From Engelhardtia mirabilis (lineage in GTDB: Bacteria > Planctomycetota > UBA1135 > GCA-002686595): a DNA stretch of 64,000 bases. Location of the stretch: NCBI GenBank assembly GCA_007751255.1, contig CP036296.1, positions 124,001 through 188,000 of the forward strand. Reading direction: 5' to 3'. Below are positions 1-8,274 of this stretch, in pieces; position 1 is the first letter of the stretch; the number at the start of each line of letters is the position of its first letter. The notes beneath the pieces are model-generated. The model was not told the origin of the DNA. It was given only the letters and a program-made list of their open reading frames with translations, and searched no databases. The position numbers were made by a program, and so were the translations under genes.

Positions 1-1
1 C

Positions 2-1003
2 TACCAGCACGCCTGCTTCGGCAAGTGGCACCTGGGCATGACGCCCGAGGTCGACGGGTTGCTGGCGCCCAACAGCGCCGGCTTCGGTCACTTCGCCGGC
101 ACCAAGGGCAACCTCTTCGCCGAGCACCCGCCGGGTTCCCTGCCGGTCGACTACTACACGTTGATCGAGATCACCAACGGCGTCGAGCAGTACCTCGAGG
201 GGCAGTACGCGACCACGCGCACGGCGGACCTGGCCCTGGAGTGGATGCAGACCACGCCGGAGCCCTGGTACGCGCACGTCAACTTCCACGCGCCCCACGA
301 CCCCTGGCACGCGCCGCCGCCGGAGCTGCACACGGTCGACCTGTCCACGGCGGGGCCGCCGGAGCTGGACCCGAACCCCTACTACCGCGCCGCGCTCGAG
401 GCCCTGGACACGGAGCTCGGCCGAGTGCTCGCGTCGATGGGGGAGCTGCTCGATCGCACCGTGGTCGTCATCGTGGCCGACAACGGCAGCCCGGGTCCGG
501 TGGTGCTGCCGCCCTTCAAGCAGACCAAGGCCAAGACGACCCTGTACCAGGGCGGCATTCGAGTGCCGCTGATCATCTCCGGCCCCGGTGTCGCGACGAA
601 CTTCTCCGTCTGCCACGCGCCGGTCCAGACCACCGACCTGGTCGCGACCCTGCTCGAGCTGGCGGGCGTCGACCTGGCGGGCACGCCGGAGGTGCCGGCG
701 GACTTCGACTCGATCTCGCTCGTGCCCTACCTGCAAGATCCCAGCCAGCCGCCCCTGCGCGAGGTGCTGTACGCCGAGCGCTTCACGCCCAACGGCCTCG
801 GTCCCTACGTGAACGTGAAGCAGACGGCGCGCAGCGAGCGCTACAAGGTCATCCGCGACACGAGCGCGCCGAAGCAGTTCTACGACCTGTGGGTCGACCC
901 GCTGGAGGAGGTCAATTTGCTCGGGGGCACGCTGACCGTCCTCGAGCAGCGCGCCCTGCGCCAACTCGACCTCGCCATCGACGCCCTGAAGCCCCTGCCC
1001 TGA
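2..1003 (+). CDS. Sulfatase family protein, N-terminus cut off by window edge
   Basis: The reading frame is open from base 2, so the gene starts outside the window; the ATG at 38 is internal. The first visible residues contain GKWHLG, the Lys/His motif that follows the active-site loop of type I sulfatases. Further on are HAPHDPWH, then IVADNGS (metal-binding D-N) and a GGIRVPLIISGPG segment, the usual order for an arylsulfatase. The C-terminus (FYDLWVDPLEEVNLL) matches the conserved sulfatase tail. The formylglycine motif (C/S-x-P-x-R) lies upstream and cannot be checked, so substrate and activity are open. Probably exported, as most family members are. Confidence 0.9.
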   Translation, partial: YQHACFGKWHLGMTPEVDGLLAPNSAGFGHFAGTKGNLFAEHPPGSLPVDYYTLIEITNGVEQYLEGQYATTRTADLALEWMQTTPEPWYAHVNFHAPHDPWHAPPPELHTVDLSTAGPPELDPNPYYRAALEALDTELGRVLASMGELLDRTVVVIVADNGSPGPVVLPPFKQTKAKTTLYQGGIRVPLIISGPGVATNFSVCHAPVQTTDLVATLLELAGVDLAGTPEVPADFDSISLVPYLQDPSQPPLREVLYAERFTPNGLGPYVNVKQTARSERYKVIRDTSAPKQFYDLWVDPLEEVNLLGGTLTVLEQRALRQLDLAIDALKPLP

Positions 1004-1160
1004 CTCCGGGCCGGGCCTTTCACGAATCGAACCGGACTTGCGGAGCGCCGCGCTGGACGCGGTGTCAAGATCGCCCGTCGACGATGTCCAGGTCCATGCG
1101 ACTTCTGCCCCTGACCGAGGCGCGGCGCCATGGCTGACCCCCTGGGCGGGTCGGAGAATC

Positions 1161-2777
1161 ATGCACTTGCACAGCCTGACCGCCTGCGTCCTGCTCGCCT
1201 CGCCCGCACTGTCGCAACAGTCACTCGCTCCGCCCAACCTCGAGACGGGAGTTCTGGGAGGCTTCCAAGGCGCCATGTTCGGCGCCACCGTCGTGGTCGA
1301 CGGCGATCGCGCCCTGATCGCGGCACCTGTCACCAACCTGGGGACGTCCTTCTCGGGCGCCGCTTGGATCTACCACTGGAACGGCCAGGGCTGGGAGTTG
1401 GAGCAACGGCTCGACGCCCCGGGGGTCGAGTCCTACCAGGAGTTCGGAACCCACGCCGATCTGCGCGGCGATGTGGCCGTCGTCGGTTGTCGCTACATGG
1501 ACACGGCTTCCGGCTTCAACTCCGGCGGAGCGGTGGTCTTCGAGCGTCAAGCCGGGGCTTGGAACGTTGTGGCCGAGCTGACGCCGCCGGCCGGTTCGGC
1601 CGGCAAGCAGTTCGGTCGCGGCATCGCCGTCGACGGTGACCTGGTGGTGGTGAACACCGACCAGCCCCAGGACCCCTTCCTGGTGTACGAGCGTCAGGCG
1701 AACGGCACTTGGCCGCTGGTCGGCGAGGTCAACTTGGACCAACCCCAAGGCCTCTCGCTGCTTCAGTCGTCGGCCGAAGTGCGTGGCGACACGCTCTACT
1801 TGCCGATGCCCTACCAGGCGACGTCCGAGGGTGAGATCCAAGTCTTCGAACGCGACGCGCTGGGATGGCACCTCGCCCAGAAGATCCGGACCAACGCGAC
1901 GACGCCGTTCAACTACTTGGGACGCAGCTTCGACGTCGACGGCGACACGCTGGTGAGCGGCTCGCCCTTCGTCGAGCAGCCCGGTGGTGTTCAGGGCCAA
2001 GTCACCGTGTTCGAGCGCATCGGCGGGCAGTGGTTCGAGCTCGATGAGCTCTCCGATGGTCCCGCCAACATGCAGTCCCTCTACGGCGATTCGGTCGCCC
2101 TCTCAGGGGATCGAATGCTCGTCGGCCAACCCCAGTCCGGGCTGGGCGTCGCGGGCACCCCGCGCTTGCACGTCTACGAGCGCCTGAACGGCGCCTGGAC
2201 TCTGGTGCGGACCGAACTCGACCCGCGCGGCACACCCGTGCCCTATGTTCCCGGGCAGGGCGTCTACGGCACCTACTTCGGTGACGCCCTCGACCTCGAT
2301 GGCGAGCGGGCGATCGTCGGAGCACCCTTCGACGACGCCCTGTTCCAGGACGCCGGCGAGGCTTGGGTCTACGACGTCGGTCGACTCGGCGTCGACGTGG
2401 GGGCGGTCTCCCTGGGCGCCGGTGGCACTCAGGCGCTCGACCTGCAAGCCGGGTTCCCCGAGGCTGGCAACGTGCACCTGGTCCTGGGCAGCTTCGCGGG
2501 CAGCAGCCCCGGCCTGGCGGTGGCTGGCACGACCCTGCCCCTCAACGCGGATCCCTACCTGCTCTTCCTGCTGGCCAATCCCAACGCCCCGCCGGTGGTG
2601 GGGGGGCTCGGACTCCTCGACGCCAACGGTCAGGGCTCGGCCCAGGTAGTGGTTGGCGCCGCAAGCGCCCCGGCGCTTGCCGGCCTGACGGTTGCGCACG
2701 CCTACGTGGTCCTGGACGCGGTCAGCTTCGTCCCGCGCGCCGCCAGTGAGGCGGAGGCGCTCGAGCTCTTGCCCTAG
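1161..2777 (+). CDS. Secreted FG-GAP repeat protein
   Basis: 538 aa. The ATG at 1161 was chosen because it is preceded by GGAG (1153-1156) and opens a classic signal peptide ending at ALSQQ; the frame upstream is open but looks non-coding. Residues about 25-440 hold six or seven FG-GAP-type blades with a repeated pattern such as FGATVVVDGDRALIAAP and FGDALDLDGERAIVGAP, giving a beta-propeller typical of adhesion or extracellular proteins. The last about 130 residues form a separate Gly/Leu-rich domain (from DVGAVSLGAGG) that recurs at the end of the 57379-58938 protein. The stop codon TAG is supplied by the left end of the 167-bp repeat element, so the natural C-terminus may have been changed by its insertion. 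Function unknown. Confidence 0.85.
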   Translation: MHLHSLTACVLLASPALSQQSLAPPNLETGVLGGFQGAMFGATVVVDGDRALIAAPVTNLGTSFSGAAWIYHWNGQGWELEQRLDAPGVESYQEFGTHADLRGDVAVVGCRYMDTASGFNSGGAVVFERQAGAWNVVAELTPPAGSAGKQFGRGIAVDGDLVVVNTDQPQDPFLVYERQANGTWPLVGEVNLDQPQGLSLLQSSAEVRGDTLYLPMPYQATSEGEIQVFERDALGWHLAQKIRTNATTPFNYLGRSFDVDGDTLVSGSPFVEQPGGVQGQVTVFERIGGQWFELDELSDGPANMQSLYGDSVALSGDRMLVGQPQSGLGVAGTPRLHVYERLNGAWTLVRTELDPRGTPVPYVPGQGVYGTYFGDALDLDGERAIVGAPFDDALFQDAGEAWVYDVGRLGVDVGAVSLGAGGTQALDLQAGFPEAGNVHLVLGSFAGSSPGLAVAGTTLPLNADPYLLFLLANPNAPPVVGGLGLLDANGQGSAQVVVGAASAPALAGLTVAHAYVVLDAVSFVPRAASEAEALELLP

Positions 2778-2940
2778 TGTCCTGGATCGGAAATTCGGCG
2801 TCACTTCCCGGGCTCCGATCGCCGCTGGCGTCACCAGCGCCTCCTCCGAGTATCGCAGCGGATACGCGTCGTCGGCGCGCCTAGCCAGCATCGATCGGAC
2901 CTCCGGGCAGTGACGCCGAGTTTCTGATCCAGGACACCAG
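2774..2940 (+). repeat. 167-bp terminal-inverted-repeat element, copy A
   Basis: Begins CTAGTGTCCTGGATC and ends GATCCAGGACACCAG. The same 167-bp unit recurs at 29921-30087 (same orientation) and 38372-38538 (interior inverted). Arms of about 38 bp pair almost perfectly, and weaker complementarity extends inward past TCCGATCG, so the whole unit can fold into a long hairpin with small hairpins in its loop. It is too short to encode a transposase, so it resembles a MITE or an ERIC-like palindrome. The right end reads CCAG instead of CTAG in this copy only. Confidence 0.9.
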
Positions 2941-3236
2941 ACTCCGCCGTTGACCCGGCGCCGCGCCCAGCAGTGTTCGATCGGCGGCCTGCGGCCGCGT
3001 TTCACCTGCTGACGGCGCGTCGCTGCCCCGGGCTCCGCTGGCTCGGCGTCCCGCGCCGCCCGCGGGCTGGTGGGTCAACCAGGAACCGCCGTTGGCCGAG
3101 ATGCAGGAACCGGTTCCGAAGCCTGGCGCCCGGCGTCGGCTGGCCGGGCAGGCCACGCCTCTGGGCGCTACCTGGTGGCGCGCAGGGGCGAGCGCGGGCA
3201 ACCTGGCGCGAGCCTCGCACACCCCGCAGCCGCGCC
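2941..3236. other. Non-coding gap after repeat copy A
   Basis: With repeat copy A this makes about 460 bases without a gene between the FG-GAP protein and the VOC protein. Open frames here run into the VOC gene but have no recognisable protein sequence, and I see no clear promoter or terminator. Confidence 0.4.
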
Positions 3237-3605
3237 ATGCTCGACCACTTCAGCGTCAACGTCTCCGACCTCGCCCACTCGCGCGCCTTCTACGAGAAGG
3301 CCTTGGCCCCCCTGGGCATGACGGTCCAGATGGAGGTGGCGGACTTCGCCGTGGGCTTCGGCCAGGGCGGCAAGCCCTACTTCTGGATCGGCCGCCGCGA
3401 CCCGGTGACGAGCGGCGCCCACGTGGCCTTCACCGCCGGCGATCGCGCCACGGTCGACGCCTTCCACGCGGCGGCCCTGGCCGCCGGCGGCGCGGACAAC
3501 GGCGCGCCCGGCCTGCGGCCGCACTACCACCCGAATTACTGGGGCGCCTTCGTGTTCGACCCCGACGGCAACAACGTCGAAGCCGTCTGCCACTCGCCGG
3601 GCTGA
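3237..3605 (+). CDS. VOC family protein (glyoxalase/bleomycin-resistance fold)
   Basis: 122 aa. The ATG at 3237 starts MLDHFSVNVSDLAHSRAFYE, the standard first beta strand and helix of a VOC domain (metal-ligand His near the start, then SRAFYEKAL). The protein ends with VFDPDGNNVEAVCH, the conserved metal-ligand Glu strand of the family, so one complete VOC module is present. The longer open frame upstream reads as GC-rich non-coding sequence and was rejected. Members act as small metal-dependent lyases, dioxygenases or resistance proteins; substrate not predictable. It ends 9 bases before the nucleoside transporter, so the two may be co-transcribed. Confidence 0.88.
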   Translation: MLDHFSVNVSDLAHSRAFYEKALAPLGMTVQMEVADFAVGFGQGGKPYFWIGRRDPVTSGAHVAFTAGDRATVDAFHAAALAAGGADNGAPGLRPHYHPNYWGAFVFDPDGNNVEAVCHSPG

Positions 3606-3614
3606 TCCTCGCCG

Positions 3615-4892
3615 ATGCTGATTCTGCGCGGCCTGATCGGCCTGGTGTTCTTCTGCCTCGTGGCCTGGGCCCTGTCGTCGGCGCGCCGACGCTTCCCCTG
3701 GCGGGCGGTGCTGGGTGGGTTGGCCTTCCAGGTCGTGCTGGCGGCTCTGCTGTTGGGGACCTCCGGCGGCCACCGGTTCTTCGAGGGCCTGGCGGACAAG
3801 TTCTCCTGGCTGATCTCCAAGGCCGAGCCGGGCGCGAAGCTCGTCTTCGGGGTGTTGGCCGACCCCCAGGCCATGGGTGAGGTCTTCGGGCCCAAGGCGG
3901 GTTTCGTCTTCGCCTTCGCCGGGACGGGCCTGGCCGCGATCCTGTTCTTCTCGGCCCTGATGGCGGTGCTCTACCACCTGGGCGTGATGCAGGTGCTGAT
4001 CTGGCTCCTGGCCAAGGTCATGTCCCTGGTCATGGGAGTCTCCGGCGCCGAGTCCATGGCGGTGGCCGCCAACGTCTTCGTGGGCCAGACCGAGGCCCCG
4101 TTGGTGGTGCGGCCCTACATCGCCACCATGACCCAATCGGAGCTGAACGCCCTGATGACCGGGGGCTTCGCGACCATCGCCGGCAGCGTGCTGGCGGTCT
4201 ACATGGGCATCCTCGGCCCCGAGCTCGGACCACACCTGCTGACGGCCTCGGTGCTGTCGGCGCCGGCGGCCTTCATGATCGCCAAGATCATCGTGCCGGA
4301 GACCGAGACGCCGGTGACCAGCGGCAGCGTGGAGCTGCGCATCGAACGCAGCGCCTCCAACGTGATCGAGGCCGCCGCCAACGGGACCGCCGACGGGCTC
4401 AAGCTGTGGCTGAACGTGATCGCGATGCTGATCGGGTTCATGGGGCTGGTGGCCCTGGCCGACGGGCTCCTGGCCGAGATCAGCGGCAACAGCGTCATCA
4501 CCACCGAGCTGTCCCTGTCCGGCATCTTCGGCTGGGTCTTCGCCCCGGTGGCCTGGATGATGGGCATCGAGGGTTGGGCGGACTGCCAGCTCGTCGGCTC
4601 GCTGCTCGGCACCAAGATCGCCGTGAACGAGTTCGTCGCCTTCTCGGTGCTCGAGGGCATGGAGCCCGGGTCCGGCGCCGCGGCCGTGCTGAGCCCGCGC
4701 AGCGCGACCATGGCCGCCTACGCCCTGTGCGGCTTCGCCAACTTCGCGTCGATCGGAATCCAGATCGGCGGCATCGGGGCCCTGGTGCCCGAGCGTCGCC
4801 GAGACCTGGCCCAGTTGGCATTCAAGGCCATGCTCGGCGGGGCCATCGCCTCGTGGACCACCGCCACGGTGGCGGGGATGTTCCTGAGCTGA
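3615..4892 (+). CDS. nupC: Concentrative nucleoside transporter (NupC/CNT family)
   Basis: 425 aa, the usual length for bacterial CNT proteins. Hydrophobic segments alternate along the whole chain. Both family signatures are present: GQTEAPLVVRPY in the middle and VNEFVAF near residue 340, which carry the Glu/Asn residues that bind nucleoside and the coupling ion. It would import nucleosides with H+ or Na+ across the inner membrane. A purine nucleoside phosphorylase lies downstream on the same strand, and DeoC and RpiB lie converging a little further on, so the neighbourhood reads as nucleoside uptake plus pentose-phosphate catabolism. Confidence 0.93.
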   Translation: MLILRGLIGLVFFCLVAWALSSARRRFPWRAVLGGLAFQVVLAALLLGTSGGHRFFEGLADKFSWLISKAEPGAKLVFGVLADPQAMGEVFGPKAGFVFAFAGTGLAAILFFSALMAVLYHLGVMQVLIWLLAKVMSLVMGVSGAESMAVAANVFVGQTEAPLVVRPYIATMTQSELNALMTGGFATIAGSVLAVYMGILGPELGPHLLTASVLSAPAAFMIAKIIVPETETPVTSGSVELRIERSASNVIEAAANGTADGLKLWLNVIAMLIGFMGLVALADGLLAEISGNSVITTELSLSGIFGWVFAPVAWMMGIEGWADCQLVGSLLGTKIAVNEFVAFSVLEGMEPGSGAAAVLSPRSATMAAYALCGFANFASIGIQIGGIGALVPERRRDLAQLAFKAMLGGAIASWTTATVAGMFLS

Positions 4893-4950
4893 CCGGCGGC
4901 CAGTCGCAGCGGCTCGGCCGAGCGAGCGCTGCAGCGGGCCGGATGCGGCA

Positions 4951-5020
4951 GGGCCCGGGTCGGCAGGGCCCGGGTCGGCAGGGCCCGGGTCGGCAGGGCC
5001 CGGGTCGGCAGGGCCCGGGG
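4951..5020. repeat. 15-bp tandem minisatellite
   Basis: Four perfect copies of GGGCCCGGGTCGGCA plus a 10-base partial copy, in the nupC downstream region. The period is a multiple of three, so both strands stay open in the repeat, but no gene uses it. Confidence 0.95.
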
Positions 5021-5289
5021 AACTCACGGGGCCGACGGGACCAGCCCCTCGCCCCGTCCCGGAGCGAGCGCCCCCGACGGCGCGGGGCGCGCGTCGCCGG
5101 GGTGCTCAGAGTCTCCTCCGGTCCTCTCCTCTTCCTCCCGGGTTCCTCCCTCAGGTCTCTCCCTGACCTCCGTTCCGGAGCCCGGCTAGGCGCTCGACCC
5201 TAGCCTCGAGCTTCGAGGGCACAAGAAAGTTGCATCTGCGATGGCACTCCGGTGCCCAGTGGCCGCTGCGGGGGGCCGCTCCGCGCGGA

Positions 5290-5295
5290 TAGGCT
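5290..5295 (+). promoter_or_regulatory. Candidate -10 box TAGGCT before the phosphorylase
   Basis: TAGGCT fits TANNNT. Its end is 6 bases before the GTG at 5302, so transcription would begin at or next to that codon and give a leaderless mRNA. No convincing -35 hexamer at the expected distance. Similar TANNCT boxes precede several other genes here. Confidence 0.35.
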
Positions 5296-5301
5296 GTGCC
5301 C

Positions 5302-6120
5302 GTGACGATCACCAAGACCCTCGAGCGCGCCCGGGCGGTGGCTGACGGCCTGCGGGCCCGCGGCGTGGCGATGCCTGACGTGGCCCTGGTCCTGGGCTCC
5401 GGCCTGGGCGCCTTTGCCGAGCAACTCGAGGCCGCCCAGCGGATCGACTACGGCGAACTAGAGGGCCTGCCGACGAGCGCCGTCCCGGGCCACGCCGGGT
5501 GCTTCACCGTGGGCCGACTGGGCGGGGTGACCGTTCTGTGCCAGTCGGGGCGGGTGCACCTGTACGAGGGCTGGAGCCCCCACGACGTGACGGTGGCCGT
5601 GCGCGCCATCGCCCAGTTGGGCTGCCGAGCACTGGTGCTGACCAACGCCGCCGGGGGCCTGCGTCCCGAGTGGGAGCCGGGCACCCTGATGCGGATCGAG
5701 GACCACCTGAACCTGCAGGGAACCACGCCCCTGGAAAGGACCGAGGCCGGCGTCGGCTCGCCCTGGAGCCAGGAGCTCGGCACCGAGTTGGACGTGGTCG
5801 CCGCCGAGTTGGGCGTGCCCCTGCGGCGGGGGGTCTACGCCGCCCTGCCAGGGCCGAGCTACGAGACCCCGGCCGAGGTGCGCGCCCTGGCCGGCTTCGG
5901 CGCCGACGCGGTCGGGATGAGCACGGCCCTCGAAGCCTTGGCGGCCAGCGCCGCTGGAATGCAGGTGTGCGGCATCTCCTGCATCACCAACCACGCCGCC
6001 GGCATCACCGACGCGGCCCTGAACCACGCCGAAGTCGTCGAGGTCGGCCGGCGCACCGCCGGACTCTTCGCCCGCCTGCTCTCGAACGCCCTGCCCCGCC
6101 TGGCGCGGGTCGCGGGCTGA
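5302..6120 (+). CDS. punA: Purine-nucleoside phosphorylase, trimeric type
   Basis: 272 aa. Splits purine (deoxy)nucleosides with phosphate into base and (deoxy)ribose-1-phosphate in the cytoplasm. Motifs in order: LGSGLG (phosphate), VPGHAG, GRVHLYEG, NAAGGL, GPSYETPAE (base-contacting Glu), GMST and ITNHAAG (Asn for 6-oxopurines). These define the trimeric family 2 enzymes. Two GTG codons compete, 5296 and 5302; 5302 was chosen because a TAGGCT box occupies 5290-5295, which would place the transcript start at about 5302. With NupC upstream it forms an uptake-and-cleavage pair feeding DeoC/RpiB. A phosphopentomutase would still be needed and is not in the window. Confidence 0.92.
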   Translation: MTITKTLERARAVADGLRARGVAMPDVALVLGSGLGAFAEQLEAAQRIDYGELEGLPTSAVPGHAGCFTVGRLGGVTVLCQSGRVHLYEGWSPHDVTVAVRAIAQLGCRALVLTNAAGGLRPEWEPGTLMRIEDHLNLQGTTPLERTEAGVGSPWSQELGTELDVVAAELGVPLRRGVYAALPGPSYETPAEVRALAGFGADAVGMSTALEALAASAAGMQVCGISCITNHAAGITDAALNHAEVVEVGRRTAGLFARLLSNALPRLARVAG

Positions 6121-6222
6121 GCGGTGGCAACTCCCCATGCAGATCGGGCCGTGACACGGCTGTGCGGTTGCCTGGCGTCACCGGACACGGGTAGCCTGCC
6201 GACCCGCCACCGGCGACCCTCG

Positions 6223-7305
6223 ATGGTCCGACCCCGCACGACTCCGCTCCGGCTCAGCGCCCTCGTCCCGTGTCTCGTGCTCATGGCGCCAGGTGCGGCC
6301 TTCGCGCAGTCCTCGGCCAGCTCGCCGACCCTGCCCTCCGATCCGCGCACGCCGGGGACCCTGGACAAGGCCTACGAATCCCTGGTCGGCGACGGGACCG
6401 ACCTGCAGGTGGTCGAGCCCCGCGTCGAAGAGCCCCGCCCCGAGGACCCGCCGCCCCCGCCGCCCGACACCCTGGGTGAGTGGCGGCTCTCGGCGCGCCC
6501 GTTCATCGAGCAGCTCGGCCGCGTGGACCTGGCCGAGGTAGGCACGGTCGACGTGCGCCGCGCGGGCCTCGACTTCATCGCGCGCCGGCCCGGCGAGCGC
6601 CAGCGGGAGCTGTCCCTCGAGTTCGACTTCGAGTCGGCGACCTACGAGTTCGGCGACGCAGGCGGCCTGGTGCCGGCCTCGTTCGTGCCGGTCGAGGACG
6701 TGCTCTGGTCGCGCGTGGGTGCCGGCTGGCGCGGTCCCCAGGACCGGCGCTGGTCGTGGACTGCGGGGCTGGGTGTGTCCGCGGCGGCGGAACAGGACGC
6801 GGCCCTCGAGGAGTCGCTGATGTTCGGCGGCTTCGCCCAGACCCGCTACCGGGTCGACGACGACTTCGCCACGGTGGTCGGCCTGATGGCGCGCACGGGG
6901 CTCGAGGACGACGACCTGTTGATCCCGGTGCTCGGCGTGGACTGGCGCATCGACGACCGCACCAAGCTCGAGACCCTCGGTCCGAGCCTGCGCCTCGAGC
7001 GCGAGCTCGACCAGGGCAGCTCGATCTTCAGCAACCTGGCCTACCGCAACCGCGAGTACCGGCTCGACGGCAAGGGCCCGCTGCCCGGCGGCTCCTTCAC
7101 CGACGAGGAGCTGCGCCTGGTCGCCGGCCTCGACTGGCACCCGGGGCTCGAGGAGTGGGGGCCGTTGCAGTCCAGCAGCGCCCAGCTCTACTTCGGCACG
7201 ACCCTGTGGCGCGAGGTGTCGTTCCACTCCGATTCGGAGCAGGTCTCGAAGACCAGCGTCGATCCTGCTTGGATCCTCGGCGTGTCCGTGCGCCTGCGCT
7301 TCTGA
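6223..7305 (+). CDS. Outer-membrane beta-barrel-like secreted protein, unknown function
   Basis: 360 aa from the ATG at 6223, which gives a clear signal peptide with cleavage after PGAAFA. The upstream part of the frame (from 6124) is unlikely to be translated; a TAGCCT box at 6192-6197 suggests transcription starts just before the ATG. After a Pro-rich, acidic linker (residues about 50-85) the rest alternates short amphipathic beta strands, with repeated RxELDxGSS/LxRE-type segments, and ends in Phe (SVRLRF), the classic terminal residue of outer-membrane barrels. It resembles DUF6268-like barrel proteins. Function not known. Confidence 0.7.
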   Translation: MVRPRTTPLRLSALVPCLVLMAPGAAFAQSSASSPTLPSDPRTPGTLDKAYESLVGDGTDLQVVEPRVEEPRPEDPPPPPPDTLGEWRLSARPFIEQLGRVDLAEVGTVDVRRAGLDFIARRPGERQRELSLEFDFESATYEFGDAGGLVPASFVPVEDVLWSRVGAGWRGPQDRRWSWTAGLGVSAAAEQDAALEESLMFGGFAQTRYRVDDDFATVVGLMARTGLEDDDLLIPVLGVDWRIDDRTKLETLGPSLRLERELDQGSSIFSNLAYRNREYRLDGKGPLPGGSFTDEELRLVAGLDWHPGLEEWGPLQSSSAQLYFGTTLWREVSFHSDSEQVSKTSVDPAWILGVSVRLRF

Positions 7306-7372
7306 GTCGCCGACGCGCGGCTGATCCGTCGGTGCGGCGCAGCCATCGACGCGCTGCGGTGATCGGCGGTGC

Positions 7373-8257
7373 TCAGTAGCCGCCGCCGCTCGACTCACCG
7401 CCGCGCACAATCGCGACCGAGGCCGAGGCCCCCAGGCGCGTCGCGCCCGCGGCGATCATCTTCTCGGCGCTCTCGGTGTCGCGCACGCCGCCGGAGGCCT
7501 TGACGCCCATCACCGGTCCGACGGTTGCGCGCATCAGCGCGACGTCCTCGACCGTCGCTCCGCCGGTGGAGAAGCCCGTCGAGGTCTTGACGAAGTCCGC
7601 CCGCGCAGCCTTCGCGGCCTGGCAGGCGCGCCGCTTCTCGTCGTCGGTCAACAGGCACGTCTCGAGGATCACCTTGAGCTTGGCGCCCAACTCGTGACAG
7701 ACCTCGGCCACGGCCGCGATGTCCGCTTGCACGTAGGCGTCGTCGCCGGACTTCAGTGCGCCGACGCACAGCACCATGTCGACCTCGCAGGCGCCGTCCT
7801 CGATCGCGCGCCGCGCCTCGAAGGCCTTCACCTCGGGCACGGTCGAGCCCAGGGGGAAACCGACCACGGTGCAGACCGCCACGCCGCTGCCGGCCAAGAG
7901 CTCCGCGCAACGTCGCACGTGGATGCCGTTGACGCAGACCGACGCGAAGTGGTGCGCGCGGGCCTCCGCGCACAACGCGTCGATCTCGGCCAGGGTCGCG
8001 TCGGCCTTGAGCAGGGTGTGATCGATGTACCGGCCCAGGCTCCCGACGTCACCCAGGCCCGCGGGCGTCGCTCCCACGCGGCACGCGCCGGCGTCGATGA
8101 CGTGCTGCAGGTTGTCCGGGCAGAGCTGCACCGAGAGGGTCGTGCAACCCCACGGCGCCGCCGCGCCGACGCCGCGATCGAGAATCTGACGACCGACTTC
8201 GAGCAGCAATCGCTCGAGTTCTTCGGGGGTGGGCTGGGTTCGCGCGGGGGGCGTCAT
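7373..8257 (-). CDS. deoC: Deoxyribose-phosphate aldolase with N-terminal targeting-like extension
   Basis: 294 aa. Class I aldolase cleaving 2-deoxyribose-5-phosphate to glyceraldehyde-3-phosphate and acetaldehyde. The Schiff-base lysine is K224 (FVKTSTGF), with proton-relay K253 (MGVKASGG) and D160 (EVDMVL). The catalytic domain starts near [11 protein letters not shown] (residue 78), so about 75 residues precede it. These open with a predicted amphipathic helix, [19 protein letters not shown] (11-29), followed by a Gly/Ala stretch and a Cys-containing linker. Such an N-terminal helix plus linker resembles encapsulation peptides of bacterial microcompartment cargo; DeoC is a known cargo of the sugar-phosphate-utilising type. 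That link is inference. The gene lies 17 bases after rpiB, surely one operon. Confidence 0.95.
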   Translation of the reverse strand: MTPPARTQPTPEELERLLLEVGRQILDRGVGAAAPWGCTTLSVQLCPDNLQHVIDAGACRVGATPAGLGDVGSLGRYIDHTLLKADATLAEIDALCAEARAHHFASVCVNGIHVRRCAELLAGSGVAVCTVVGFPLGSTVPEVKAFEARRAIEDGACEVDMVLCVGALKSGDDAYVQADIAAVAEVCHELGAKLKVILETCLLTDDEKRRACQAAKAARADFVKTSTGFSTGGATVEDVALMRATVGPVMGVKASGGVRDTESAEKMIAAGATRLGASASVAIVRGGESSGGGY

Positions 8258-8274
8258 GGTCGAAGGCTGGGCTG

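Larger units (their letters stand above)
4893..5301. other. Intergenic region nupC to purine nucleoside phosphorylase
   Basis: About 400 bases without a gene. It holds the 15-bp minisatellite at 4951-5020 and, around 5110-5175, a strongly pyrimidine-rich CTC/TCC tract. A TAGGCT box lies just before the phosphorylase. No terminator with a T-run was found after nupC. Confidence 0.5.

Noticed and set aside
2774-2940. Small protein gene inside the 167-bp element
   Set aside because: An open stretch is conserved between copies A and B, but it has no start codon context and is inverted relative to neighbours in copy C; better explained by nucleotide-level conservation.
4951-5020. CRISPR-like array
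   Set aside because: Units are directly adjacent without spacers and only 15 bases long; the same holds for 37305-37363 and 37403-37477.
3168-5027. 619-codon minus-strand frame opposite the nucleoside transporter
   Set aside because: High GC leaves the antisense frame open. Its translation is low-complexity His/Gln/Gly-rich sequence, and it includes the minisatellite. Other long antisense frames (for example 9464-12178, 14097-15854, 15851-18727, 39795-41786, 57154-58950, 59412-61391, 61360-63516 beyond 62463) were set aside for the same reason.
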